Origin: Paenibacillus macerans
GTDB lineage: Bacteria > Bacillota > Bacilli > Paenibacillales > Paenibacillaceae
Assembly (NCBI RefSeq): GCF_023715465.1
Contig: NZ_JAMBOE010000029.1
Coordinates: forward strand, 1-42,707
DNA: 42,707 bases
Direction of reading: 5' to 3'
Both the position numbers and the translations under genes were made by a program. Positions 1 through 7,505 of this stretch are shown in pieces. Numbering within the stretch: position 1 is the stretch's first letter; each line of letters starts with the position of its first letter. The notes under the pieces are model-generated. The model saw only the letters and a list, made by a program, of their open reading frames with translations. It was not told where the DNA came from and ran no database searches.

Positions 1-95
1 TGGAATACAATCGCATCCGGATCCATTCGTCTATCGGCTATTTGACCCCGCATCTATGCGAAAAGAGGTACTACAAGCAACAACAGGTCGCTTAA
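1..95 (+). CDS. IS3-family transposase, C-terminal fragment (5' truncated by window edge)
   Basis: The frame starting at base 3 reads about 30 residues to a TAA stop at 93-95. It contains YNRIRIHSSIGYLTP, the typical C-terminal signature of IS3/IS150-group DDE transposases (integrase core, after the catalytic glutamate). The catalytic residues lie outside the window. The same fragment occurs in inverted orientation at 42611-42707. Confidence in the family is high; the exact subgroup cannot be assigned from this piece. Confidence 0.8.
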   Translation, partial: EYNRIRIHSSIGYLTPHLCEKRYYKQQQVA

Positions 96-124
96 TTTGT
101 GTCTACTTTCTTGACAGAAGTCCA
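1..124 (+). mobile_element. IS3-family insertion sequence, 3' end (left copy)
   Basis: Bases 1-124 match, in inverted orientation, 42582-42705 at the other end of the window; the identity stops at base 125. The element ends in TCCA, consistent with the TG...CA termini of the IS3 family, and its last 25 bases contain a near-palindromic terminal repeat (TGTCTACTTTC / AGAAGTCCA). Only the transposase 3' end and the right terminal repeat lie inside the window. Whether the two copies mark an assembly break or a real pair of flanking insertions cannot be told from the sequence. Confidence 0.85.
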
Positions 125-135
125 CATTTGTGCCG

Positions 136-213
136 AATAAGGGCTGTGGTGTCCGTTACATTTTGAAAACTGCGAATTTCACCCAAATAGCGGCGCTGGT
201 GTCCGTTAGAATT
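136..213. repeat. Intergenic hairpin-module repeat, locus A (two modules)
   Basis: Two modules lie at 136-164 and 185-213. Both end in GGTGTCCGTTA, and the second reads AAATAGCGGCGCTGGTGTCC. Each has a weak inverted symmetry (AACGG/CCGTT-like arms around 8-11 bases). The same module recurs at 7241-7320 and 18282-18474. The locus fills the gap between the IS end and the stop of the short-chain dehydrogenase gene. Confidence 0.7.
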
Positions 214-229
214 CGACATACTGCCTGCC

Positions 230-931
230 TTAGAAAGGCATCGCCTTTCCTTCACGGTCGATCATCCAGGCCTCGGCATCGGCCTCAATTTTTCCTTCGA
301 TGAGATCGAGGATGTTTTGCGCCGTATCCGCCGGATCGCCAGGGGCCTCGCTGCCGCCCATCGGGGTGCGGATCCAGCCGGGATGCAGCGCGTATACCGC
401 AAAGCCTTGCGGGGACAGTTCTTTGCGCAGCCCAGCGGAGAAGAAGTTGAGCGCCGCCTTGGAGAGCCCGTAGGGATAGTCACGGCCGTGGGCCCATGAG
501 AAACATCCGGCTTCCGAGGATACGTTCAAAATGCAAGGATTGTCGCTGTTTTTCAGCAATGGTAAAAAATGCTTCACCATTTTCATCGGACCCAGCAGGT
601 TCGTTCGGAAGGTATTCTCCACCGCCGCAAACTCAAGCTGCTCGATGGACTGCTCGCGGGCCAACAAAATACCGGCGTTGTTAACCAGCGCATCCAAAGC
701 GCCCCACTTGGCCGCCATCGCCTCTTTGGCTTTAAGCACCGACTTTTCCTCGTCCACATCCAGCTCCAGAAGCGTCAGCCGGCCTGACGCCTGGGCCTTA
801 AGCTCCTGCAGCGGATCCATGTTCGTATCCAGCGACCGAAGGCCCGCGGCTACCTCATGGCCGCGCCGCACCGCTTCCTTGACGATTTCCCGGCCAAGCC
901 CCCGGCCCGCTCCCGTAACGATCATTTTCAT
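230..931 (-). CDS. Short-chain dehydrogenase/reductase (SDR) family oxidoreductase
   Basis: A 233-residue cytosolic protein of classical SDR size. The Rossmann nucleotide-binding motif TGAGRGLG is at residues 6-13, the NNAG motif at 84-87, the active-site serine at about 138 and the catalytic YxxxK at Y154-K158. It should use NAD(P)H for a carbonyl/alcohol reaction; the substrate is not predictable. The ATG at 931 has AGGAGGCG about 9 bases upstream, which supports this start. It appears monocistronic, with intergenic repeats on one side and a divergent gene on the other. The family assignment is firm, the specific role unknown. Confidence 0.9.
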   Translation of the reverse strand: MKMIVTGAGRGLGREIVKEAVRRGHEVAAGLRSLDTNMDPLQELKAQASGRLTLLELDVDEEKSVLKAKEAMAAKWGALDALVNNAGILLAREQSIEQLEFAAVENTFRTNLLGPMKMVKHFLPLLKNSDNPCILNVSSEAGCFSWAHGRDYPYGLSKAALNFFSAGLRKELSPQGFAVYALHPGWIRTPMGGSEAPGDPADTAQNILDLIEGKIEADAEAWMIDREGKAMPF

Positions 932-1123
932 GATTTAACAACGCCTCCTATTAGATAATATTAGAACCTCGCCTTGAATCCGCTTTCAATTTGATTGGGT
1001 GCCGTTTTTCAGTAGTTAATTCCCTCCCAATCTTAGCACAAAAGAACCGTTTCGCCACCAAAAAGTGGAAATCCCGAAAATGAATCTTTTGCCTGTTGCT
1101 TGTCCAACACTGCACAAATGCCC

Positions 1124-1137
1124 ATATTCGCGAATAT
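1124..1137. promoter_or_regulatory. 14-bp perfect palindrome upstream of the Gly/Phe-rich protein gene
   Basis: ATATTCGCGAATAT is a perfect palindrome about 34 bases before the ATG and about 13 bases before the ribosome binding site. It could be an operator or overlap a promoter -10 region (TTGTCC at 1100-1105 is 18 bases upstream of ATATTC). No sporulation sigma-factor promoter could be assigned with certainty. The rest of 952-1170 shows no other feature. Confidence 0.35.
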
Positions 1138-1170
1138 ACTGCAGCATGAAAAAAAGGAGGAATTGAACTC

Positions 1171-1659
1171 ATGCAACCCAATCCTAATGCGTATTCGACT
1201 TACGGGGCTCAGCCGACCGCTCCCATCAGCCAGGTCAGCCCCGCGTATCATGAGCCGGCGGAGCACCACGCCCACAAAAGACATATGGTGGAAATTTGCA
1301 AAAGATACCATCATCATCTCATTCACATTGAAAGCACCGACGGCCATGTTCACGTAGGCATTATTGACGGAATGGACGACGAGCACGTGTATTTGCTCAT
1401 TCCGATCGGCGATATGGACGGCGGCGAGCGTGCTTTTGGCTTTCCTGGCGGGTTTGGCGGGTTTGGCGCTCCCTTTGGCGGGTTTGGTCCGTTTGGCGGA
1501 TTTGGCTTTCCTGGCGGGTTTGGCGCTCCGTTTGGCGGGTTTGGCTTTCCTGGCGGGTTTGGTCCGTTTGGCGGATTCCCCCTGAGATTTCGCCGCTTTA
1601 TACGCCGTCCTTTCCCGTTTTTCGGAATCAGAAGATTTTTCTTCCCGTTCTTCTTTTGA
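1171..1659 (+). CDS. Gly/Phe-rich small protein, candidate spore-coat or surface protein
   Basis: A 162-residue protein preceded by AAAGGAGGAATT, a strong ribosome binding site 8-10 bases before the ATG. Residues about 1-85 are histidine-rich (HEPAEHHAHKRH, then HHHLIH) and include a short globular-looking stretch (HVHVGIIDGMDDEHVYLLIP). Residues about 88-137 are a low-complexity run of GGFG, FPGG and APFGG units. The tail is Arg/Phe-rich and ends FFFPFFF. There is no signal peptide or membrane helix. I do not recognise a named family. The next gene encodes a spore-coat-crosslinking transglutaminase, in the opposite orientation, which makes a spore-coat role plausible but unproven. Confidence 0.75.
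   Translation: MQPNPNAYSTYGAQPTAPISQVSPAYHEPAEHHAHKRHMVEICKRYHHHLIHIESTDGHVHVGIIDGMDDEHVYLLIPIGDMDGGERAFGFPGGFGGFGAPFGGFGPFGGFGFPGGFGAPFGGFGFPGGFGPFGGFPLRFRRFIRRPFPFFGIRRFFFPFFF
1434..1578 (+). repeat. In-frame tandem repeats encoding GGFG/FPGG/APFGG units
   Basis: Near-identical 15-30-base units built from TTTGGCGGGTTTGGC alternate with CTTTCCTGGC and GCTCC(C/G)TTTGGC variants. The DNA-level identity suggests recent slippage or unequal crossing-over, so the repeat number is likely to vary between strains. Confidence 0.8.
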
Positions 1660-1679
1660 TCATCGAATCGGAGCCACGG

Positions 1680-1708
1680 CCACTGGATGGTGCGATCCAG
1701 TGGTTTTT
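1680..1708 (+). terminator. Rho-independent terminator after the Gly/Phe-rich protein gene
   Basis: A 9-bp stem CCACTGGAT / ATCCAGTGG with a 6-base loop is followed by TTTTT. It begins about 20 bases after the stop codon at 1659. Confidence 0.85.
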
Positions 1709-1723
1709 GCGCATTTTTTGCAA

Positions 1724-1763
1724 ATAAAAAACCGCAGGGAGGCGCGGGAGGCGCCTCCTTTTT
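1724..1763. terminator. Bidirectional terminator between convergent genes
   Basis: An 8-bp stem GGAGGCGC / GCGCCTCC (1738-1745 and 1751-1758) has an A-run on its left and a T-run on its right. It can therefore terminate transcripts from either strand. It lies immediately after the stop of the minus-strand transglutaminase gene. Confidence 0.75.
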
Positions 1764-1767
1764 CCTA

Positions 1768-2553
1768 TTAAACGGCTTGCTTGTGGCGATATACGCTGCC
1801 GCCGATTCTCGCGAATACGCCGCTCAGGCCGCGGATATGCTCGAAATTCGGATAGACCACCTCGTCAAGCATATACGCCGAAACCGTGCTGCCCGGCCTT
1901 CTTCTGCGGTTTAGCGCTTCGATGAGCTGGGACGAAGAACGGATTCCGACGCCATGGCCGTAAAACAGGTCCGGTCCCAGCATGATGCCATTCTCGCCCT
2001 GCCATTCCGGGGTTGCCGGGTTGTGGTCGGGATTTTTGAAATAGAAAATGTCCCCCGGGTAAGCGCCAAGCATCCGGCTTCCCTGAATAAACCCGAGATC
2101 GCTGTCATACTGCCAGTCATACAAATACAGATTGTTAAAGTAAGTGTTGAACGCAGGACGCGGGATTTGCTCCGACACCGCTCTGTACACAACCATTACC
2201 ATCGCCATGGAACATTCAAAGGCGTAAAGCGAGCCGTTGACAAAAATATCACGGATGGCAGCATCGGGAGCCACCCCGCTTCGCAGCCGGAACCCCCCTT
2301 CCGCAGTTCGAATCCAGTACGCTTCGTTGCAGCGGGAATTTCTGTACGTGGCAAACTTAACCCCGCTGGCATACAGCGCCCGCGCCGACTCCACGATGCG
2401 GCTGCGAAGGCCTAGCTCGAACAGGAGCGCCTCCAGCGATACATACGTGTAAGGGACCGGGCTGGCTTCCTTGGCCTGCACAATCGACCGCTGCAGTTCG
2501 GGCAGCGCCACCTGACCTAACCGGATTCTATCTCCGGGCGGTAAAACAATCAT
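1768..2553 (-). CDS. tgl: Protein-glutamine gamma-glutamyltransferase (spore-coat transglutaminase)
   Basis: A 261-residue protein that aligns along its whole length with Bacillus subtilis Tgl, the enzyme that crosslinks spore-coat proteins through epsilon-(gamma-glutamyl)lysine bonds. The catalytic cysteine lies in AFECSMA (E113-C114), with E187 in WQGEN and H200 in FYGHG. These correspond to the catalytic Glu/Cys, Glu187 and His200 described for the B. subtilis enzyme. The start at 2553 has GGAGGGG upstream. It appears to be a single gene, transcribed away from the PTS regulator, and is presumably under late mother-cell control, although no clear SigK promoter could be fixed. It indicates a spore-former. 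Confidence 0.95.
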   Translation of the reverse strand: MIVLPPGDRIRLGQVALPELQRSIVQAKEASPVPYTYVSLEALLFELGLRSRIVESARALYASGVKFATYRNSRCNEAYWIRTAEGGFRLRSGVAPDAAIRDIFVNGSLYAFECSMAMVMVVYRAVSEQIPRPAFNTYFNNLYLYDWQYDSDLGFIQGSRMLGAYPGDIFYFKNPDHNPATPEWQGENGIMLGPDLFYGHGVGIRSSSQLIEALNRRRRPGSTVSAYMLDEVVYPNFEHIRGLSGVFARIGGSVYRHKQAV

Positions 2554-2631
2554 CTTTTCCCCTCCGTGTTCATTATTTTGGGGTTGGTTAGGTTATTGTA
2601 CGTGCAAAAGCCCGTTTTGGTGATGATTCCA

Positions 2632-2662
2632 TTGAATATCCGTTCCTTGGCAATGCTATAAT
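2632..2662 (+). promoter_or_regulatory. Candidate sigma-A promoter of the PRD regulator gene
   Basis: TATAAT at 2657-2662 and TTGAAT at 2632-2637 are separated by 19 bases, slightly longer than ideal. They lie in the divergent gap between tgl and the regulator, about 64 bases before the ATG at 2726. Confidence 0.45.
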
Positions 2663-2725
2663 ATAGAGCGATTTCAGCAATATTCAGATTATCGGCCATT
2701 TTATTTCGAAGGATGTTGAAGCACG

Positions 2726-4681
2726 ATGATGAACGACCGGCAAAAAGCAATACTTCACATGCTTTTAACGGAACACCGCCCCCATGTTCGCATTCAGGAT
2801 ATAGCGGCAGAGCTAAACTGCTCGGAGAAAACGATCCGCAACGATTTTGATGAAATCGAGCGGTATTTGGCGGAGCATACCACGGCCAAGCTGCTGCGTA
2901 AACCCGGCACTGGGGTAGCGCTCACCATCGGGGAGCGGGACAAAGAAAAGCTGTTAAACGCGCTGTTCTGGTCCGCCTCGAACAAGGAATACCCTACGGA
3001 TGTGAACCGGTCCGCGGCGATTCTTTACCGGCTGCTGATGGAAACCCGGCCTACAACGATCCAGGAGCTTGCAGCACAGCATTTTGTAAATAAAGCCGCC
3101 ATCAAAAAAGATTTGGACCGGCTCCAGCCATGGCTCAAAAAATACAACCTCTCCATCGTCTCCAAACAAAAGGTCGGCGTCACCGCCGAAGGCGAGGAGC
3201 GCGATAAACGAACCGCTTTGTCGAAGTTGTCCCAGCTGACGGGCCAAGCCGGAAACCAATTCATCAAGGATAAGTTTGCGCCCCACGAAATTGAGCTCGT
3301 TGCCGGCGAATTGAAGCAGCTGGAAGCGGATGCCGGGCTTTTTTTCACGGACGAAGCTATGGACAACCTGCTTGTGCATACGTTGCTGATGGTGCGAAGG
3401 ACGAAGCTGAGGCAGCCGATCTCTTTTTCGGAGCAAGAAAAATCGTTGATCCGGGAAAAACGGGAGTTTCCCTGGACGGATACATTCGTCCGGAGGTTGG
3501 AGCGGGTTTTCGCCGTCCATTTCCCCGAAGATGAGGTGGCTTATTTAACCGCGCACATCCTCGGCGGAAAAATCCGCTCCCAGACGCGGATTGAAACCGG
3601 CGCGCCTGCAGGCGGCCCGTCTAGATCTGCCGATGACCGGGGCCGTGTCTCCGGATTGGTGGAATCGCTCGTACAGAAAATGTCCGCGCTGACTTTGGTC
3701 GATTTTGCCCGGGATCCGATGTTGCTGGAAGGGCTGCGCATTCACCTGTATTCGGCGGTAAACCGCCTAAGCTATGGACTGATCGTAACCAATCCAATGC
3801 TCCCCGATATCAAAAAAATGTACCCGTACATGTTTGACATGGTCATCGGCGCCACCCGCGGAATCGGCGAAGGACTCCCGTTTGCGATTCCCGAAGAGGA
3901 GGCGGCTTATCTGACCTTGCATTTTCAGGCGGCGGTCGAACGTTTAAGCCAACCCGTGGCGAAGCCAAAGCGGGTTATCACGGTGTGCCATATGGGGATC
4001 GGCGTGTCGCAAATTTTGCGCACCAAGCTGGAGCGCAAATTCCCGGATCTGCAGGTGATCGAGTCTGTCCGGAAGGCTGATTTGCCGGCTTATCTCGCTG
4101 GGGAGGGCGTCGATTTTATCGTGTCCACAATACCGCTGGAAAATGTCGTACCACCGCATATCGTCGTATCCCCGCTGCTGGATTCGGGGGAAATCCGCAA
4201 GATCGCAGACTTTATCGGCCGGATGAACGAGGAAAGGGAACCTGCCGATTCAGGCTCCATCCTGCAGCAGTTTACCCGGCCCTCCCTTGTTTTCCCGCAG
4301 GCCGGCTTCGGCCACCGCTTTGAAATTATCGAATACCTCGCAAATCGCCTGCATGAGCAGGGGTTCGTGGAGCAGGACTATGCCCATCAGGCCTTGCTCC
4401 GGGAGCGCGTCTCGTCGACGACGATCGGCGGCGGCATTGCGATTCCCCATGGCGATCCCAAGCTGATCCGAAGTTCGCAAATCGCCGTAGCCACCTTAAA
4501 GGAGCCGCTGGATTGGGATCAGGAGAAAGTGTCCGTGGTGTTTATGCTCGCCCTCGACCATCAGGATCAGGACAGCATGAAAAAGCTGTTTCAACGGCTA
4601 TCGCTGCTCAGCGAGCAGCCGTCCGCAGTCGAGCGCATGATCCGGGCATGCGCCCCCGAGGAACTGCTGGGATGCCTGTGA
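2726..4681 (+). CDS. BglG-family PRD transcriptional activator with EIIB and EIIA domains (ManR/MtlR-like)
   Basis: A 651-residue regulator with N-terminal winged-helix DNA-binding regions (about 1-75 and 95-170), PRD1 (about 185-290), PRD2 (about 320-405), a GatB-like EIIB domain (about 415-500) and a fructose-type EIIA domain (about 505-650). Phosphorylatable residues are all present: PRD histidines H218, H277, H340 and H399, EIIB cysteine C421 in TVCHMGIG, and EIIA histidine H575 in IPHGDP. Length and residue spacing resemble B. subtilis ManR. Such proteins are switched on or off by PTS phosphorylation and activate the promoter of the adjacent permease gene, here 120 bases downstream. Mannose versus fructose specificity is not resolvable. 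Confidence 0.9.
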   Translation: MMNDRQKAILHMLLTEHRPHVRIQDIAAELNCSEKTIRNDFDEIERYLAEHTTAKLLRKPGTGVALTIGERDKEKLLNALFWSASNKEYPTDVNRSAAILYRLLMETRPTTIQELAAQHFVNKAAIKKDLDRLQPWLKKYNLSIVSKQKVGVTAEGEERDKRTALSKLSQLTGQAGNQFIKDKFAPHEIELVAGELKQLEADAGLFFTDEAMDNLLVHTLLMVRRTKLRQPISFSEQEKSLIREKREFPWTDTFVRRLERVFAVHFPEDEVAYLTAHILGGKIRSQTRIETGAPAGGPSRSADDRGRVSGLVESLVQKMSALTLVDFARDPMLLEGLRIHLYSAVNRLSYGLIVTNPMLPDIKKMYPYMFDMVIGATRGIGEGLPFAIPEEEAAYLTLHFQAAVERLSQPVAKPKRVITVCHMGIGVSQILRTKLERKFPDLQVIESVRKADLPAYLAGEGVDFIVSTIPLENVVPPHIVVSPLLDSGEIRKIADFIGRMNEEREPADSGSILQQFTRPSLVFPQAGFGHRFEIIEYLANRLHEQGFVEQDYAHQALLRERVSSTTIGGGIAIPHGDPKLIRSSQIAVATLKEPLDWDQEKVSVVFMLALDHQDQDSMKKLFQRLSLLSEQPSAVERMIRACAPEELLGCL

Positions 4682-4751
4682 GTACCCGAAAAAAACGGTT
4701 TTTCCGGAACCTGCGGTAAGAATTAAAATCTTTTCCGCCCTTTTTCTGCGC

Positions 4752-4776
4752 TAAGATGAGGTTGTAAGCGATTACT
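4752..4776 (+). promoter_or_regulatory. PTS promoter region: candidate -10 and CcpA cre site
   Basis: TAAGAT at 4752-4757 is a plausible -10 without a good -35, as expected for an activator-dependent promoter. TGTAAGCGATTACT at 4763-4776 fits the catabolite-responsive element consensus at nearly every position and would overlap the transcription start. This suggests glucose repression by CcpA on top of activation by the upstream PRD regulator. Inferred from motif match only. Confidence 0.5.
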
Positions 4777-4801
4777 ATTTGATACAGGGGAGACCAAAAC
4801 C

Positions 4802-6847
4802 ATGAAATTGTTGGCCATCACCTCATGCCCGAACGGGATTGCCCATACGTATATGGCAGCGGAAAATTTGCAGAAAGCCGCGGATAAATTAGGCATTGAG
4901 ATGAAAGTCGAAACCCAGGGCTCGATCGGGGTGGAAAACCAGTTTACGGAGGAGGAGATCCGCCAGGCGGACGGAATCATCATCGCGGCGGACAAATACG
5001 TGGACAAAAGCCGGTTCATCGGCAAAAAATTGCTGGTTGCAGGCGTTCAGGAAGGAATCCGCACCCCGGAAGAACTGATCCAAAAAATGCTTCGCGGCGA
5101 AGCTGCAGTGTACCGGGGGAGCAAAGAGGCGGACGAACGTCCAGTCAAGCAAACGGCGGGCAAACAGCAGAACCAATTTTACCGGAATTTGACGAGCGGT
5201 GTCTCATACATGATCCCGTTTATCGTCGTCGGCGGTTTGCTGATCGCCATCGCGCTGTCGATCGGCGGCGTACCGACGCCAGGCGGCCTGCAAATTCCCG
5301 AGGACTCGTTCTGGAAAACAATCGAAAAGCTGGGAGCCGCGTCCTTTACGTTTATGGTTCCGATTCTGGCCGGGTTCATCTCCTTTAGCATCGCGGACCG
5401 GCCCGGGCTGGCGCCGGGGCTGATCGGCGGCTACATCGCCGCTAACGGCAGTTTCTACGGCAGCGAAGCCGGCGCCGGGTTCATCGGAGGGATCATCGCC
5501 GGTTTCCTGGCCGGTTACGTGGCCTTGTGGATCAAGAAATGGAAAGTGCCGAAACCGATCGTCCCGATCATGCCGATCATTATCATCCCGGTGCTTTCCT
5601 CGTTGATCGTCGGCCTGATCTTCATCTATCTGCTGGGCGGCCCGATCGCGCAGGTGTTTGCTTGGATGACCACCTGGCTGGCCAGCATGCAGGGGACCAG
5701 CTCCATCCTGCTTGCGCTCATTCTCGGCGCCATGATCTCCTTCGATATGGGCGGCCCCGTCAACAAGGTTGCCTTTATGTTTGGCTCCGCAATGATCGCC
5801 GAAGGCAACTATCAAATTATGGGCCCGATTGCCGTGGCCATTTGTATTCCGCCGATCGGGCTTGGCCTGGCCACGTTTATGTTCAAGCGGAAATTCCACG
5901 ACGCCGAACGCGAATCCGGGAAAGCGGCCTTTACAATGGGCTTGTTCGGCATCACCGAAGGCGCGATTCCGTTCGCTTCGCAGGACCCGCTGCGCGTCAT
6001 TCCGAGCATCATGGTCGGCTCCATGGCCGGTTCCGTGATCGCCATGCTTGGGAACGTCGGCGACCGGGTAGCTCATGGAGGACCGATCGTCGCGGTATTG
6101 GGGGCGGTGGATAACGTCCTGATGTTTTTCATCGCCGTGATCATCGGGGCGATTGTGACCGCGCTGATGATCAAGCTGCTCAAGAAAGACCAGGTTGCCC
6201 CCCAACTCGCCGGCGGTTCCGAGGCTTACGAAGAGGCCGCTTCGGCCGCGGAGCTGAAGGAGTGGACACAGGTGCGGCGGCAGGAACGGGCGCAAGAGCA
6301 GCTGGAGCAGCAGTTGGACGCGCCCGTCATAATCAGCCGTGAAGCCAAGGCCGGAACCGAAGCCGATAGACCACCGGAACAACATGCGGTCAGTAAGCTG
6401 ACGAATATCCTTGATTTGAATCTGATCGAGACCTCGCTGTCCGCTTCGACACGGGATGGTGTCATCGATGAAATGATCGGCAAATTGGAAGCGGCAGGAA
6501 CGCTAACCTCCCGGGAGGAATTTAAACAAGCAATATTGAGCCGCGAGCGGGAAAGCTCCACCGCAATCGGAATGAACATCGCCGTTCCCCACGGGAAATC
6601 ATCCTCCGTCCTCAAGCCGCGGGTCGTATTCGGGATGAAGCCGGAAGGCGTCGACTGGGACAGCGCGGACGGAACGCCGGCGAAACTGATCTTTATGATC
6701 GCCGTCCCTGCCGAAAATAAAGGCAATGAGCATTTGAAAATTTTGCAGATGTTGTCCCGCCAGCTGATGGACGACGGCTTCAGAGAGCGCTTGTTGAACG
6801 TGAAGACCAAGCAAGCGGCCTACGAACTGCTGGATGAGATTCAGTAA
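4802..6847 (+). CDS. PTS fructose/mannose-family permease, EIIBCA (ManP-like)
   Basis: A 681-residue membrane phosphotransferase that imports and phosphorylates a hexose. The order is EIIB (residues about 1-100, phosphocysteine C9 in TSCPNGIAHTYMA), EIIC (about 125-460, multiple membrane segments, with GGPVNKVAFMF and GITEGAIPFASQDP typical of the fructose family) and EIIA (about 535-680, phosphohistidine H597 in AVPHGKS). A B-C-A order is that of B. subtilis ManP; FruA is A-B-C. With the ManR-like gene just upstream, mannose is a good guess, but fructose or a related sugar remains possible. AGGGGAG precedes the ATG by about 10 bases. No manA-like isomerase follows. Confidence 0.9.
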   Translation: MKLLAITSCPNGIAHTYMAAENLQKAADKLGIEMKVETQGSIGVENQFTEEEIRQADGIIIAADKYVDKSRFIGKKLLVAGVQEGIRTPEELIQKMLRGEAAVYRGSKEADERPVKQTAGKQQNQFYRNLTSGVSYMIPFIVVGGLLIAIALSIGGVPTPGGLQIPEDSFWKTIEKLGAASFTFMVPILAGFISFSIADRPGLAPGLIGGYIAANGSFYGSEAGAGFIGGIIAGFLAGYVALWIKKWKVPKPIVPIMPIIIIPVLSSLIVGLIFIYLLGGPIAQVFAWMTTWLASMQGTSSILLALILGAMISFDMGGPVNKVAFMFGSAMIAEGNYQIMGPIAVAICIPPIGLGLATFMFKRKFHDAERESGKAAFTMGLFGITEGAIPFASQDPLRVIPSIMVGSMAGSVIAMLGNVGDRVAHGGPIVAVLGAVDNVLMFFIAVIIGAIVTALMIKLLKKDQVAPQLAGGSEAYEEAASAAELKEWTQVRRQERAQEQLEQQLDAPVIISREAKAGTEADRPPEQHAVSKLTNILDLNLIETSLSASTRDGVIDEMIGKLEAAGTLTSREEFKQAILSRERESSTAIGMNIAVPHGKSSSVLKPRVVFGMKPEGVDWDSADGTPAKLIFMIAVPAENKGNEHLKILQMLSRQLMDDGFRERLLNVKTKQAAYELLDEIQ

Positions 6848-6858
6848 TAATGAGCAAA

Positions 6859-6901
6859 AGGCACCTCCGGCGCAGCTAAATGCCGGGGAGTGCCTTTTTT
6901 T
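6859..6901 (+). terminator. Rho-independent terminator after the PTS permease gene
   Basis: Arms AGGCACCTCCGGC and GCCGGGGAGTGCCT pair around a 10-base loop and are followed by a run of seven T. It starts 12 bases after the stop. Confidence 0.9.
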
Positions 6902-6924
6902 GCAGGGATCGGTGAGTGTTTGGA

Positions 6925-7124
6925 TATAGAGGAAATTTGTGGTCCTATCCTCCGGATTGGGCCATGGCTCGCCAAATAGCGGAAATTTATGTCGCTATAC
7001 CGCGGCCATTACGCTGAAAAACCCATTTCGCACCAGTCTAAAGGAACATAGCGGTACAAAAATCCGTTATTCCGGCAAACTTCCCGTTATCCTCGAAGAT
7101 AGCAGCCTTTTTTACCGCTATGTC
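6925..7124. repeat. Intergenic hairpin-module repeat, locus B (four modules)
   Basis: Modules at 6925-6951, 6974-7001, 7047-7074 and 7098-7124. The second is ATAGCG...CGCTAT around GAAATTTATGT. The last two are in inverted orientation relative to the first two. The same four-module layout of about 200 bp recurs at 11144-11340 and 22727-22926. It lies between convergent genes (PTS permease and pyruvate kinase). Confidence 0.75.
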
Positions 7125-7240
7125 ACTAGCGTTGCATCAAGTCTTATCTGACAAGATACATTTTCTAGTCACACAACTATTCTAACGATTGCCATGGAGC
7201 TTAATTCACTGAAAACCGGCTAATTTTGCTTAGACTCGGG

Positions 7241-7320
7241 CAAATAACGGCGCTCACAACCGTTAAAATTTAGAAAAAGGCTTTTTTCGGAAAATAGCCG
7301 CTGCTGCATCCGTTAGATTT
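7241..7320. repeat. Intergenic hairpin-module repeat, locus C (two modules)
   Basis: Modules at 7241-7271 (CAAATAACGGCGCTC...CCGTTAAAATTT) and 7291-7320 (AAAATAGCCGCTG...CCGTTAGATTT). They are of the same sequence class as loci A and E. The rest of 6902-7505 shows no coding signal. Confidence 0.7.
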
Positions 7321-7390
7321 CCGGCGGGCGACAGTATCAATTCGAAAGCCAACGTTTTTAAAGAAATCTTGAGCAAAAGTTGATGCACGC

Positions 7391-7444
7391 TAGTGCTGCC
7401 ATGTCCGCCATGTCCACTACGTTCACTATGTCCGCTACGTCACG
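7391..7444. repeat. 9-bp tandem repeat array, six degenerate units
   Basis: Units of the type CATGTCCGC, CATGTCCAC, TACGTTCAC, TATGTCCGC and TACGTCACG follow each other with an exact 9-base period. The array starts 62 bases past the pyruvate kinase stop. A second, longer 9-bp array of different sequence sits just past the chemotaxis receptor stop at 22954-23070. Confidence 0.65.
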
Positions 7445-7505
7445 TTTGTCAGAGAAGCGGGCGGCGAGCCGCCATTCCCGCATGGCAAACCGGACACGCT
7501 CCTCT

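Noticed and set aside
2550..2750. 66-residue minus-strand frame upstream of tgl
   Set aside because: It has no ribosome binding site, covers the divergent promoter region and resembles no known protein.
5204..6385. 393-residue minus-strand frame opposite the PTS permease
   Set aside because: Antisense shadow of a well-defined gene, with unnatural His/Arg/Asp-rich composition.
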